From the NCBI RefSeq assembly GCF_913774285.1, contig NZ_CAJYHX010000015.1, positions 46,046-110,045 of the forward strand: a stretch of 64,000 bases of DNA, given 5' to 3'. The notes under the pieces are model-generated. The model saw only the letters and a list, made by a program, of their open reading frames with translations. It ran no database searches and was not told the DNA's origin. How positions within the stretch are numbered: the first letter of the stretch is position 1; each line of letters opens with the position of its first letter. Below are positions 16,752 to 27,123 of the stretch, in pieces. The position numbers and the translations under genes were made by a program. Source of the stretch: an uncultured Sphingomonas sp. (GTDB lineage: Bacteria > Pseudomonadota > Alphaproteobacteria > Sphingomonadales > Sphingomonadaceae).

Positions 16752-17336
16752 TCAGATCGCGCGCACCTCGGTGACTTCGGGGACGTAATATTTGAGCAAC
16801 TGCTCAATGCCGTTCTTCAGCGTCGCGGTGGACGAAGGGCAGCCCGAGCAGGCACCCTGCATCTGGAGGAACACCTTGCCCTCGTTGAACCCGCGATAGA
16901 CGATGTCGCCGCCGTCATTGGCGACCGCCGGGCGGATGCGGGTGTCGATCAGCTCGCGGATTTGCGCGACGATGTCGGCATCTTCGGGATTGTCGCCGAA
17001 GTCGGCGCTCTCCGGCGGCACGCTGAAGCCGGCGGCCGAGCCTTGCAGGAAGAGCGGCATGTTGGCCGAGAAATGATCGAGCAGGATGCCGAGCACGTCG
17101 GGCTTGAGGCTCAGCCACTCGACGCCCGGCGCAGCGGTCACCGAGATGAAGTCGCGGCCGAAGAATACGCCGGTCACGTCGCCCAGCGCGAACAGCGCGG
17201 TGGCGAGCGGCGAGGCTTCCGCCTCTTCGGGGCTCGCGAAGTCGCGGGTGCCCGCCTCCATCACGATCCTGCCGGGCAGGAACTTGAGCGTGGCGGGGTT
17301 GGGCGTGGCTTCGGTCTCGATCAGCATGCCGCTCAC
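16752..17336 (-). CDS. NifU-family iron-sulfur carrier (NFU1-like)
   Basis: A 194-residue protein with an N-terminal Nfu domain (residues about 1-90; EATPNPATLKFLPGR) and a C-terminal NifU domain carrying the CxxC motif GACSGCPSSTATLKNG near residue 165. Such proteins bind a [4Fe-4S] cluster and deliver it to client enzymes. This layout equals mitochondrial NFU1. It lies near the suf operon on the same strand, fitting a role downstream of the SUF scaffold. Confidence 0.93.
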   Translation of the reverse strand: MSGMLIETEATPNPATLKFLPGRIVMEAGTRDFASPEEAEASPLATALFALGDVTGVFFGRDFISVTAAPGVEWLSLKPDVLGILLDHFSANMPLFLQGSAAGFSVPPESADFGDNPEDADIVAQIRELIDTRIRPAVANDGGDIVYRGFNEGKVFLQMQGACSGCPSSTATLKNGIEQLLKYYVPEVTEVRAI

Positions 17337-17405
17337 ATGGGCGCGTCCTTGCGCCGGATCAAGCCGCGCGCGGGAAACCCTGTGTTGCCGGCGCTGAAGT
17401 TCCGC

Positions 17406-18377
17406 TCAGGCGTCGGGGTCGGCGGGATAGACCTTGCCGACATGCGGCTCGCCGCGGGTGGCCGCCAGGCGCTCCTGGCGGTGGCGTTCACGATAGCGTT
17501 GGCGGTCCGCATCGCTGCGCTCGTCATAGCAGGCGGCGCAGCTCACCCCCGCCTCGTAGCGCGGCGAACGGCGGTCCTCGGCGCTGACCGGCCGGCGGCA
17601 GGCGTGGCACAGCGCGTAGCTGCCCGGCGCCAGGCCATGGCCCACCGTCACCCGCTGATCGAACACGAAGCACTCGCCGTCCCACAGGCTCTGCGCCTCG
17701 GGCACCTTTTCCAGATAGTTGAGGATCCCGCCCTTTAGGTGGAACACCTCCTCGATGCCCTCGGACTTGAGGAAGGCGGTCGACTTCTCGCAGCGGATGC
17801 CGCCGGTGCAGAACATCGCCACCTTGGGCGGCGTCTCGCCCCTGCCGAGCAATTCCTCGCGGTGGGCACGGAACCAGTCGGGGAAGTCGCGGAAGCTCTT
17901 GGTGTGCGGGTCGATCGCGCCGCGGAAGGTGCCGGCGGCGACCTCGTAATCGTTGCGCGTGTCGATCACGATCGTATTCGGATCGGCGATCAGCGCGTTC
18001 CAGTCCTCGGGCGCGACATAGGTGCCGACGCTGGCGAGCGGATCGATGTCCGGCTGGCCCATCGTCACGATCTCGCGCTTGAGGCGTACCTTCATCCGGT
18101 AGAAGGGCTGCGCAGCGGCACGGGAATATTTCACGTCGGCCGCGGCGCAACCGGGCAGCGCGCGGACATGCGCGACCACCGCGGCAATGGCCTCGTCGCT
18201 GCCCGCGATCGTGCCGTTGATCCCCTCGCGCGCGAGCAGCAGCGTGCCCTTCACGCCCTGCGCACAGCAGAGCTTGGCCAGCGGCCCCTGCAGCGCCGCC
18301 GGATCATCGAACCGGGTGAATTGATAGAGCGCCGCCACGCAGATCGGCAGCGCGGCATCGTCCGCAACCTGAGTCAT
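17406..18377 (-). CDS. trhO: tRNA uridine(34) hydroxylase, rhodanese-like
   Basis: A 323-residue TrhO (YceA) protein that makes 5-hydroxyuridine at tRNA position 34. It has the N-terminal acylphosphatase-like part (residues about 10-100), a rhodanese domain with the active-site loop [15 protein letters not shown] near residue 180, and a C-terminal extension. The extension carries two CxxC pairs ([14 protein letters not shown] and CAACYDER), a probable zinc-binding knuckle seen in this family. It follows sufA by 28 bp and may share its transcript. Confidence 0.93.
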   Translation of the reverse strand: MTQVADDAALPICVAALYQFTRFDDPAALQGPLAKLCCAQGVKGTLLLAREGINGTIAGSDEAIAAVVAHVRALPGCAAADVKYSRAAAQPFYRMKVRLKREIVTMGQPDIDPLASVGTYVAPEDWNALIADPNTIVIDTRNDYEVAAGTFRGAIDPHTKSFRDFPDWFRAHREELLGRGETPPKVAMFCTGGIRCEKSTAFLKSEGIEEVFHLKGGILNYLEKVPEAQSLWDGECFVFDQRVTVGHGLAPGSYALCHACRRPVSAEDRRSPRYEAGVSCAACYDERSDADRQRYRERHRQERLAATRGEPHVGKVYPADPDA

Positions 18378-18405
18378 TTCGGCGGCTGTACCGCAGCCGG
18401 GGCGA

Positions 18406-18765
18406 TTAGACCATGAAGCTTTCGCCGCAACCGCAGGTGCCCTTGGCGTTGGGGTTGGTGAACACGAAGCCGGCGGTGAAATCGTCCTCTACCCAGTCCA
18501 TCGTCGAGCCGATCAGGTAGAGCACCGAAGCGCCGTCGACGAAGAAGGTGCCGCCGGGCGTCTCGATCTTCTCGTCGAGCGGCTTGGCTTCGCTGACATA
18601 ATCGACCGAATATGCGAGGCCCGAGCAGCCGCGACGCGGGGTGGAGAGCTTGACGCCGACCGTGCCTTCCGGCGCCTTCGCCATCAGCGCGGCAATGCGC
18701 GCCTCGGCGGCGGGGGTGAGGAGCAGCGCGGCGGGGCGCTGACGGGCGGTGGTCGCGGTGGTCAT
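18406..18765 (-). CDS. sufA: Iron-sulfur assembly accessory protein (SufA/IscA/HesB)
   Basis: A 119-residue A-type carrier protein. The three cluster-binding cysteines are visible: one in [14 protein letters not shown] and two in the C-terminal [10 protein letters not shown]-type carriers shuttle [2Fe-2S] or [4Fe-4S] clusters from the SufBCD scaffold. It is the distal member of the suf cluster, separated from sufT by a palindromic repeat of about 115 bp, so it may have its own promoter or be transcribed by read-through. Confidence 0.92.
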   Translation of the reverse strand: MTTATTARQRPAALLLTPAAEARIAALMAKAPEGTVGVKLSTPRRGCSGLAYSVDYVSEAKPLDEKIETPGGTFFVDGASVLYLIGSTMDWVEDDFTAGFVFTNPNAKGTCGCGESFMV

Positions 18766-18782
18766 CGTTCTTCCTGCCTACT

Positions 18783-18896
18783 TCCCCTCCCGCGTGCGGG
18801 AGGGGACCGAGGGGTGAGCGCCCGCTCGCCGCGAGCGCTCCGGATATTGGGTGCCGGGGGCCCACCCCCAACCCCCTCCCGCACGCGGGCGGGGGC
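18783..18896. repeat. CCCCTCCCGC palindromic repeat pair
   Basis: TTCCCCTCCCGCGTGCGGGAG and CCCCCTCCCGCACGCGGGCG lie about 75 bp apart, with extra small palindromes between them (GAGCGCCCGCTC and GGGGGCCCACCCCC). The element fills the gap between sufT and sufA. Same family as the copies at 12909, 41610 and 47355. Confidence 0.75.
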
Positions 18897-18902
18897 TAGA
18901 AA

Positions 18903-19373
18903 TCACAACATCCCCAGTTCCAGCTTCGCCTCATCGCTCATCTTCTGCGGGTCCCAGGGCGGATCCCAGACGAGATTGACGTCGGCCGTCGCGATGCCCG
19001 GCACCGCGCTCACCCGCAGCTCGACCTCGCCCGGCATCGATTCCGCCACCGGGCAATGCGGCGTGGTCAGCGTCATGGTGATCGCGGCATGGCCGTTCGC
19101 CGTGATGTCGACCCCGTAGATCAGCCCGAGATCGTAGAGATTGACCGGAATTTCCGGGTCGTAGATCTCCTTGAGCGCATCGATCACCGCCTCGTACAGC
19201 GGCCCGCCCGGCTCGCCGGCACCCGGCTCGACGGGCTTCTGCGAGAGAAAGCCAGAGAGATAATCGCGCTTGCGCTCTTGGGCGGGCGCTTCGACGGCTT
19301 CGTTGACACGCGCCTTGGGCGGCGCCTCGACCGCGTCGACTTCTTCCACCACGATCTTGCGTTCTTCGTTCAT
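18903..19373 (-). CDS. sufT: SUF-system assembly protein SufT (DUF59/MIP18)
   Basis: A 156-residue protein. The first 50 residues are charged and variable (MNEERKIVVEEVDAVEAPPK); the DUF59 domain follows (DALKEIYDPEIPVNLYDLGL, then ITMTLTTPHCPVAESMPGEV). SufT-type proteins help load or mature Fe-S clusters and are common in suf operons of alphaproteobacteria. The conserved TTPHCP cysteine is present. The ATG overlaps the sufS stop by four bases, so it is coupled to the desulfurase. Confidence 0.92.
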   Translation of the reverse strand: MNEERKIVVEEVDAVEAPPKARVNEAVEAPAQERKRDYLSGFLSQKPVEPGAGEPGGPLYEAVIDALKEIYDPEIPVNLYDLGLIYGVDITANGHAAITMTLTTPHCPVAESMPGEVELRVSAVPGIATADVNLVWDPPWDPQKMSDEAKLELGML

Positions 19374-20581
19374 CCGAAGATCCTCGTCACCCGTTCGATT
19401 CCTCGCACGAGCGCGGCGACATCCGCCGGCCCGTTATACACGCCGAAGCTCGCCCGCGCGGTGGCGGGGACCTCCAGCAGCTCCATCAGCGGCTGGGCGC
19501 AGTGATGCCCGGCGCGGATCGCGACAGCGCCCTCGTCGAGGATTGTCGCGACGTCGTGCGGGTGCACGCCCTCCACTGCGAAGCTGACGATGCCGGCGCT
19601 GTCCGCCGGCCCGAACAGCCGCACGCTGTTGATTCCTGCAAGCGCTGCGCGCGTCTCGGTGACCAGCGCGGTTTCGTGCGCGTGGATGCGGCTCAGACCG
19701 ATGCTGTCCACGTACTCGATCGCCGCGTGCAGCCCGACCACGCCGACGATGTGCGGGGTTCCCGCCTCGAAGCGGCCCGGCGGCGGCGCATAGGTGGTCT
19801 TGGCGAAGGTCACGCGGTCGATCATCGACCCGCCGCCCTGATAGGGGGGCATCGCGTCGAGCAGCTCGTATCGTCCCCACAGCACGCCGATGCCGGTCGG
19901 GCCGTAGAGCTTGTGGCCCGAGAAGACGTAGAAGTCGCAGCCCAGCTCGGCGACGTTCACCGGCAGCCGGGCGACCGCCTGGCAGCCGTCGATCAGGATC
20001 TTGGCGCCGACGCCGTGCGCCAGTTCCGTCGCCCGCTTCACGTCGAGCACCGAGCCCAGCACGTTGGAGACATGGGCGAGCGCGACCAGCTTGTGCTGAT
20101 CGGTGAGCATCGCCGCCATGGCATCGAGATCAATGCGGTGGTCTTCGGTGAGCGGCACCACGTCGATGTGTGCGCCGATCTTCTCGGCGGCCATCTGCCA
20201 CGGCACTATGTTCGAATGGTGCTCGAGCGCCGAGAGCAGGATGCTATCGCCGGCCTTGAGCTGGGTCGCCGCGTAGCATTGCGCGACGAGGTTGATCCCC
20301 TCGGTCGCGCCGCGCACGAACACCACTTCTTCCGGCTTGCCGCCGATGAACCTGGCCACCCGCGCCCGCGCCGCCTCGAAGGCCAGCGTCATGTCCGCCG
20401 AGCGCTGGTACACGCCGCGATGCACGGTGGCATAGGTCTCCCCATAGCCGCGCGCGATCGCGTCGAGCACCGGGCGGGGCTTTTGCGAGGTGGCGGCGGT
20501 GTCGAGATAGGCCCAGCCGGCCGGGATCGCCGGGAAGTCCGCGAGGACGTCGAGCGGGGCTGCCGTGGTCACCACGCTCAC
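19370..20581 (-). CDS. sufS: Cysteine desulfurase SufS
   Basis: A 403-residue PLP-dependent group II desulfurase that supplies sulfur to SufBCD. The PLP-lysine is in VFSGHKLYGPTGIG near residue 225, and the active cysteine is in IRAGHHCAQPLMELL near residue 360. The start is taken as GTG, overlapping the sufD stop in a GTGA, because the conserved N-terminus (DFPAIPAGWAYLDTAATSQKP) begins about 13 residues later. The longer open frame to 20776 is a shadow of sufD. No sufE or sufU is in the window. Confidence 0.95.
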   Translation of the reverse strand: MSVVTTAAPLDVLADFPAIPAGWAYLDTAATSQKPRPVLDAIARGYGETYATVHRGVYQRSADMTLAFEAARARVARFIGGKPEEVVFVRGATEGINLVAQCYAATQLKAGDSILLSALEHHSNIVPWQMAAEKIGAHIDVVPLTEDHRIDLDAMAAMLTDQHKLVALAHVSNVLGSVLDVKRATELAHGVGAKILIDGCQAVARLPVNVAELGCDFYVFSGHKLYGPTGIGVLWGRYELLDAMPPYQGGGSMIDRVTFAKTTYAPPPGRFEAGTPHIVGVVGLHAAIEYVDSIGLSRIHAHETALVTETRAALAGINSVRLFGPADSAGIVSFAVEGVHPHDVATILDEGAVAIRAGHHCAQPLMELLEVPATARASFGVYNGPADVAALVRGIERVTRIFG

Positions 20582-21656
20582 AGCGCCGCCTCCAGCCACT
20601 TCGCCGCGTCCGCCGCAAAGGCCTCGCGCACCGGCTCTTCGCCGATCCGCGCCAGCGCATCCGCGACGAAAGCGTGGGTCAGCAGCGCCTTGGCTTGTCC
20701 TTGCGGGATACCGCGGCTCTGCAGGTAGAAGAGCGCGTTGCGATCGAGCTCGCCGACGGTTGCGCCATGCGCGCACTTGACGTCGTCGGCGAAGATTTCG
20801 AGTTCGGGCTTCAGGTTCACCGTCGCGGTGCGCTGGAGCAACAGCCCGCGCAGCGACTGTTCGCCGTCGGTCTGCTGCGCGCCGCGCGCGACTTCCACTC
20901 GCGCGGCGAGGCTGGCTACCGACTGGTCGGCGGCAACCGCGCGCCAGATCTGACGCGAGCTGCCCTCGACCTGCTCGTGGCGCACCGCAACCGCGGCTTC
21001 CTGCCGCTGCGTGCCGCTGGTGAGCAGCGCACCGCCCATTTCGGCGAATGCGCCCTTGCCGGTGAGCGTCAGCGCACCGTCGATCCGGCTGCCCATGCCG
21101 CCCGCGCCGAGGAAGATCGACACCAGGCTCGCCGCCTCGCCGATCTCCGCCTCGTCGCGGATCGAGACGAAGCCGTCGGTCTGCACCAGCCGCACCGAGC
21201 GCATCAGCCGCGCACCCTTGCCGAGCGCGATCGCGGTCAGCCGGTTCGCCCAGCCGGTGCCGGCAAAGGTCTCCACCACCGAAGCCACGGCATCGTCGGC
21301 GAGCAGGATACGCGCGGGCACATGATTCTCGCCGCCGGTGCCGATATGGACGATCTGGATGCAGGTCGCCGCATGCTCCGGCCCGAGATGGAGCGCCCAG
21401 CCCTCGCCGATCGCCAGGCTGCCGAGCGGATGGTCGGTCGCGGCGATCTGGCGGGTGACGTCCACCGGGCCCGGGCGGCTATGCGCAGGCTCGAACACAC
21501 CGTCGATAAAGCACAGCCGCGGGCCGTCGATGTCGAGGAACAGGCTTGTCGGATCGACGCCCGCCGATGCCTGCGGGCTCTCGGCCGCGGCGCGCAGCGT
21601 GTCCATGTCGGACCAGCGCCACGCCTCCGCCTTCTTCGTGGGAAGATCGAGTACGG

Positions 21657-21660
<4 letters not shown>
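20578..21660 (-). CDS. sufD: SufD, FeS scaffold complex subunit
   Basis: A 360-residue SufB/SufD-family protein, partner of SufB and SufC in the SUF scaffold. The C-terminal beta-helix signature is visible: DDVKCAHGATVGELDRNALFYLQSRGIP, with the conserved CxHG. The N-terminal part begins with KKAEAWRWSDMDTLR, typical for SufD. Stops and starts overlap on both sides (ATGA with sufC, GTGA with sufS), showing tight coupling within the operon. Confidence 0.94.
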
Positions 21661-22400
<740 letters not shown>

Positions 22401-22405
22401 GGGGT

Positions 22406-22825
22406 TCAGATCGCCACGGTCACGAGAGAGAGGGTCTTGGGCTGGGCGCCCGCGTCATAGGCGTCGACCAGGGAGCCGTCGGGCAGCTTCCACATGATCT
22501 TGTACTGCTTGGGCGCCGTGACGCTGGCCTTGATGTCGGCCTCGATCGCGTCGAGCACCGGGGTCAGCTTGCGCCAGGCGCTCGGCTGGTACGGCCGATC
22601 ATTGAGCAGCAGGCGGCCGGCCTGAAAATCGGAATCGAGGAAGTCGCGGCACTGCTTGATCGCGCTGGCGACCTTGGCCGAACGCGCGCCCGCGTCCGCC
22701 GGCGCGGTGCCGATCGCGCGGACGATGCAGCGCGCATGGTTGGTCGCCGCGCCGAACTGGGCCGCGCTGTCGATCGCGACGCCCCCCTGGAGGGCGAAGG
22801 CTGCGGCAAGAAGGGCGTTCAACAT
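22406..22825 (-). CDS. Unknown secreted protein inside the suf operon
   Basis: A 139-residue protein with an apparent signal peptide (MLNALLAAAFALQGGVA) and a mature part of about 120 residues. The mature part has two cysteines (HARCIVRAIG and AIKQCRDFL) that could form a disulfide, and ends in a beta-rich stretch (QYKIMWKLPDGSLVDAYDAG). I recognise no family. It lies between sufB and sufC on the same strand, 5 bp from sufC and about 90 bp from sufB. SUF assembly is cytosolic, so a secreted product is odd. It may be a passenger gene or have an envelope role tied to iron or oxidative stress. Confidence 0.72.
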   Translation of the reverse strand: MLNALLAAAFALQGGVAIDSAAQFGAATNHARCIVRAIGTAPADAGARSAKVASAIKQCRDFLDSDFQAGRLLLNDRPYQPSAWRKLTPVLDAIEADIKASVTAPKQYKIMWKLPDGSLVDAYDAGAQPKTLSLVTVAI

Positions 22826-22916
22826 GCACGATACTCCTGCGGGCCCGGAACGCGGCCCTGCGTCGTCAATAGGTCAGCCAAGATGAGCGCAGTCTGAGCG
22901 GGGGCAGCGGGGCGGA

Positions 22917-24379
<1,463 letters not shown>

Positions 24380-24380
<1 letters not shown>

Positions 24381-24892
24381 CAGAAAGATACCTGGCTTTC
24401 CCCGGCGAGCACCGGAGAAGGAGAAGAAAGGTCGGAAGCGGAAGGCGTGCGCCCATGCACCGGCATCGCCGGCGCTGCAAGCACGGGAGGGTTGCTGAGG
24501 CTAGCGAGGCTGACCTGGGCGAGCGCCGAGCGCACCGCATCGCTCACCACACCCCAGTGCGGCTTCACCCGGCAATTGCCTTCCACCGCGCAGTCATGCC
24601 GGGCCGAATCGACGCACACCGTTAGCGCGATGGGTCCCTCGATCGCCTCGACGATATCGGCAAGGCTGATCGCTGCGGGGGGCCGAGCGAGGCGGAAGCC
24701 GCCGCCGGTGCCGCGCGCGCTTTCGATCAGGCCGGCAGCGGAGAGCTTGCTGACCAGCTTTTGCACGGTCGGCAGCGGCAGCCCGGTCTCATTGGCCAGC
24801 AGCGTAGCATTGAGCCGGCACGACGCGCCGCAGTGGCGCGCGGCAGCGGCCAGCATCACTACGGCATAGTCGGCAAGGCTCGAAAGACGCAT
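24380..24892 (-). CDS. sufR: Rrf2-family SUF operon regulator
   Basis: A 170-residue Rrf2/IscR-type winged-helix regulator. The DNA-binding part is [19 protein letters not shown] with [21 protein letters not shown]. The cluster ligands appear as three cysteines in [15 protein letters not shown] followed by H in KPHWG, the IscR/SUF-regulator pattern. It probably senses Fe-S status and controls its own operon. ATG at 24892 is chosen because it gives the usual [11 protein letters not shown] start; a TTG at 24910 would add six residues and run into the palindrome. The symbol follows common usage and is not meant as orthology to cyanobacterial SufR. Confidence 0.9.
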
Positions 24893-24897
24893 CGACT

Positions 24898-24926
24898 CCC
24901 AATCGGACAAAGTTGATCCGATTGGG
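24898..24926 (-). promoter_or_regulatory. 29-bp perfect palindrome at the suf promoter, likely Rrf2 operator
   Basis: CCCAATCGGA (24898-24907) and TCCGATTGGG (24917-24926) are perfect inverted copies around a 9-bp spacer. The site lies 6 bp upstream of the regulator ATG. On the minus strand, TTGACC (24955-24950) and CACATG (24932-24927), 17 bp apart, make a plausible promoter, so transcription would begin inside the palindrome. The -35 box falls within the end of the AraC gene. Binding by the Rrf2 protein is inferred from position. Confidence 0.68.
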
Positions 24927-24935
24927 CATGTGGGC

Positions 24936-25868
24936 CTAGCGACCGCCTAGGTCAACTGTCTCGGGGATCACATCGGGGAGAAAGTGGAACTTCTCGTTCT
25001 CCAGGGTGACGGCGAGCACCGGATCGATGCCGTCGCGCAGCAGCCCAGGCGTCTGGCCGGTGAAATGCTTGATCTCGTTGATCATGTGCGATTGGTCGGC
25101 AAAGGGCGCCATCACCTCGGCCAGCGGCGCACCCTGGTGGATGCGCATCGCCGCGCCGATCGCGCGAAACTTGCGACGCAGGTGGTTGGGCGGGCCTGCG
25201 AAATACTCCTTGCACAGCCGCTGGACCTGGCGCTGGCCCATGCCGGTTTCGGCCTCCATCGCATCATACAGTGCATCGATCGTCGGATCGCCCGATGCCG
25301 CCCATTCGCGGACGATGCGCAGGAAGGCGATGTGTGCCTTCGGCACGCGTCGCGCGGTATCGACCCGGCGGAGCAGGAAGGGCTCGACGGCAGCGACCAT
25401 CGCTTCCAGCGTATCGAGATCTCGGAGCTGCGCGTGCAGCGCATGGACCTCCGGCCCGAAGATCTCGCCGCCGTCCACCAGCCGATCGGCCACCTGGTCC
25501 GCCGGGCGGCCTACCAGCGTACGCCAGCCGATGCCGCGCAGGGAGATGCCGAAACAGCGGAAGGGCCCTTCGATTCGGTAAGTCCAGTGCGCCGTGCCGG
25601 GGCCGTTGACCATGACCGGCAGCGTTGTCTCGCCATGTCCGTCCGGAAACCTCACCGAACCGCCACCCTGCAGGCAGAAGCGCCACTGGCCGAGATCGAC
25701 ACGCTCGACGCCCTCGATGCACGGTGCGTCGATATGGGCGAGATAAAAGCTTTCGACATGCGGTATCAGCCGCCCGGTGGACGGCTGAAAGCGAATGTTC
25801 AACGGCGTGCGTGCCCCCGCGCCACTGCGCGCGGCAATTGCAACCTGGCCCTCTTCGGTGCCACGCAT
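24936..25868 (-). CDS. AraC-family transcriptional regulator
   Basis: A 310-residue regulator with a sensory N-terminal half (residues about 1-190; FQPSTGRLIPHVESFYLAHID) and an AraC/XylS double helix-turn-helix at the C-terminus. Family marks there are GMGQRQVQRLCKEYFAGPPNHLRRKFRAI and FADQSHMINEIKHFTGQTPG. The effector and targets are unknown. It ends 9 bp before the suf palindrome on the same strand, so the suf promoter overlaps its 3' end. It diverges from pyrD. Confidence 0.88.
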   Translation of the reverse strand: MRGTEEGQVAIAARSGAGARTPLNIRFQPSTGRLIPHVESFYLAHIDAPCIEGVERVDLGQWRFCLQGGGSVRFPDGHGETTLPVMVNGPGTAHWTYRIEGPFRCFGISLRGIGWRTLVGRPADQVADRLVDGGEIFGPEVHALHAQLRDLDTLEAMVAAVEPFLLRRVDTARRVPKAHIAFLRIVREWAASGDPTIDALYDAMEAETGMGQRQVQRLCKEYFAGPPNHLRRKFRAIGAAMRIHQGAPLAEVMAPFADQSHMINEIKHFTGQTPGLLRDGIDPVLAVTLENEKFHFLPDVIPETVDLGGR

Positions 25869-25942
25869 GCGAAGCTGTTCCCCTGTGCTTCGGTTCGTCG
25901 CACAGCTGGAGCATGGCTGCGCGTAAAGCGCAACGGAAAAGA

Positions 25943-26002
25943 GGCCCGACCGGTTGCCCGGTCGGGCCCAAAGGAAAGGGTTCCCCCCGTTAAGCGGAAC
26001 CC
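25943..26002 (-). ncRNA. Candidate small RNA or leader with two hairpins
   Basis: GGCCCGACCGG (25943-25953) and CCGGTCGGGCC (25958-25968) form a perfect 11-bp stem with a TTGC loop. Nearby, GGGTTCC (25978-25984) and GGAACCC (25996-26002) form a second stem. Read on the minus strand, the last hairpin is followed by TCTTTTCC, like an intrinsic terminator, and the linker between hairpins reads CTTTCCTTT, a pyrimidine-rich anti-Shine-Dalgarno-like sequence. It lies between the divergent AraC and pyrD genes, where no minus-strand gene would need a terminator. Confidence 0.35.
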
Positions 26003-26106
26003 CTCGGGTCGCAGGGATGCTCTACCCGATTCGAGAGGCCCGGTATTGTACGGAATCGACATTCCGACCTTTGACGACGTTTGCCTCGCGATGCATGAGC
26101 GCTTTC

Positions 26107-27084
26107 ATGGGCAAGATTCTTCGCAACGTGGTCTTCGCGCTCGATCCGGAGCGGGCACATCGCGCGGCGATTCGCGCACTGGCGCTGTGGGGCGGCGCGC
26201 GGGCGCCCTTCGGCGGCGGCCCCGAATCGGCGACTCCGGTGACGCTTGCCGGGCTGACCTTTCCGAATCGGGTCGGGCTCGCCGCGGGACTCGACAAGGA
26301 TGCGGAGGCGATCGCCGGGTTGTTCGGGCTCGGGTTCGGCGCGGTCGAGGTCGGCACGCTGACCCCTCGCCCGCAACCGGGCAATCCAAAGCCCCGCCTG
26401 TTCCGGCTGGTCGAGGACGAGGCGGTGATCAACCGCATGGGCTTCAACAATGGCGGGATCGATGCGGCGCTGGCGCGCATCGCGCGGCTGAAGCGACGGC
26501 CGGGCATCCTCGGCATCAATGTCGGCGCGAACAAGGACTCGACCGATCGCGTCGCCGATTACGCGCTGGGCGTCACCAAGGCGGCGCCCCATGCCGATTA
26601 CATAACGATCAACGTCAGCTCGCCCAACACGCCGGGCCTGCGCGACCTGCAATCGCGCCCCGCGCTCGACGAATTGCTGGCCGCCGCCCATGCCGCGCGC
26701 GGCACGACCCCGCTGTTCCTCAAGGTCGCGCCCGATCTCGACCGCGCCGGGCTGGAAGGCGCGGTGCGGGCGGCGATCGATCATCATGTCGATGCACTGA
26801 TCGTTTCAAACACAACCATCTCCCGCCCGCCCCTCGCATCGCCCCAGGCCGGGGAGGCGGGCGGGCTTTCGGGCAGGCCGCTCAAGGAACTCGCGCGTAC
26901 CAAGCTGATCGAGGCGCGCGAGGCCTCGGGCGGGCAGTTGCCGCTGATTTCTGCCGGCGGCATCGACGGTCCTGACGAGGCCAAGCGCCGGATCGAGGCG
27001 GGCGCGGTGCTGGTCCAGGTCTATTCGGCGCTGCTCTATCGCGGGGCCGGTCTGGCACGCGAGCTTGCCAGGGCGCTCGCCTGA
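26107..27084 (+). CDS. pyrD: Quinone-dependent dihydroorotate dehydrogenase (class 2)
   Basis: A 325-residue class 2 enzyme of pyrimidine synthesis that passes electrons from dihydroorotate to quinone at the inner membrane. The N-terminal helix segment (KILRNVVFALDPERAHR) is the membrane-binding part. FMN-binding blocks are FPNRVGLAAGLDKD, and NVSSPNTPGLRDLQ with the catalytic serine; SAGGIDGPDEAKRRIEAGA is the C-terminal phosphate site. An in-frame ATG at 26095 would add four residues; neither start has a strong Shine-Dalgarno. The frame is open back to 25954, but that part covers the hairpins. Confidence 0.94.
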   Translation: MGKILRNVVFALDPERAHRAAIRALALWGGARAPFGGGPESATPVTLAGLTFPNRVGLAAGLDKDAEAIAGLFGLGFGAVEVGTLTPRPQPGNPKPRLFRLVEDEAVINRMGFNNGGIDAALARIARLKRRPGILGINVGANKDSTDRVADYALGVTKAAPHADYITINVSSPNTPGLRDLQSRPALDELLAAAHAARGTTPLFLKVAPDLDRAGLEGAVRAAIDHHVDALIVSNTTISRPPLASPQAGEAGGLSGRPLKELARTKLIEAREASGGQLPLISAGGIDGPDEAKRRIEAGAVLVQVYSALLYRGAGLARELARALA

Positions 27085-27123
27085 CCGCTTGCCTCCGGGG
27101 CAAAGCGCGCTACGCCTAGGCCC

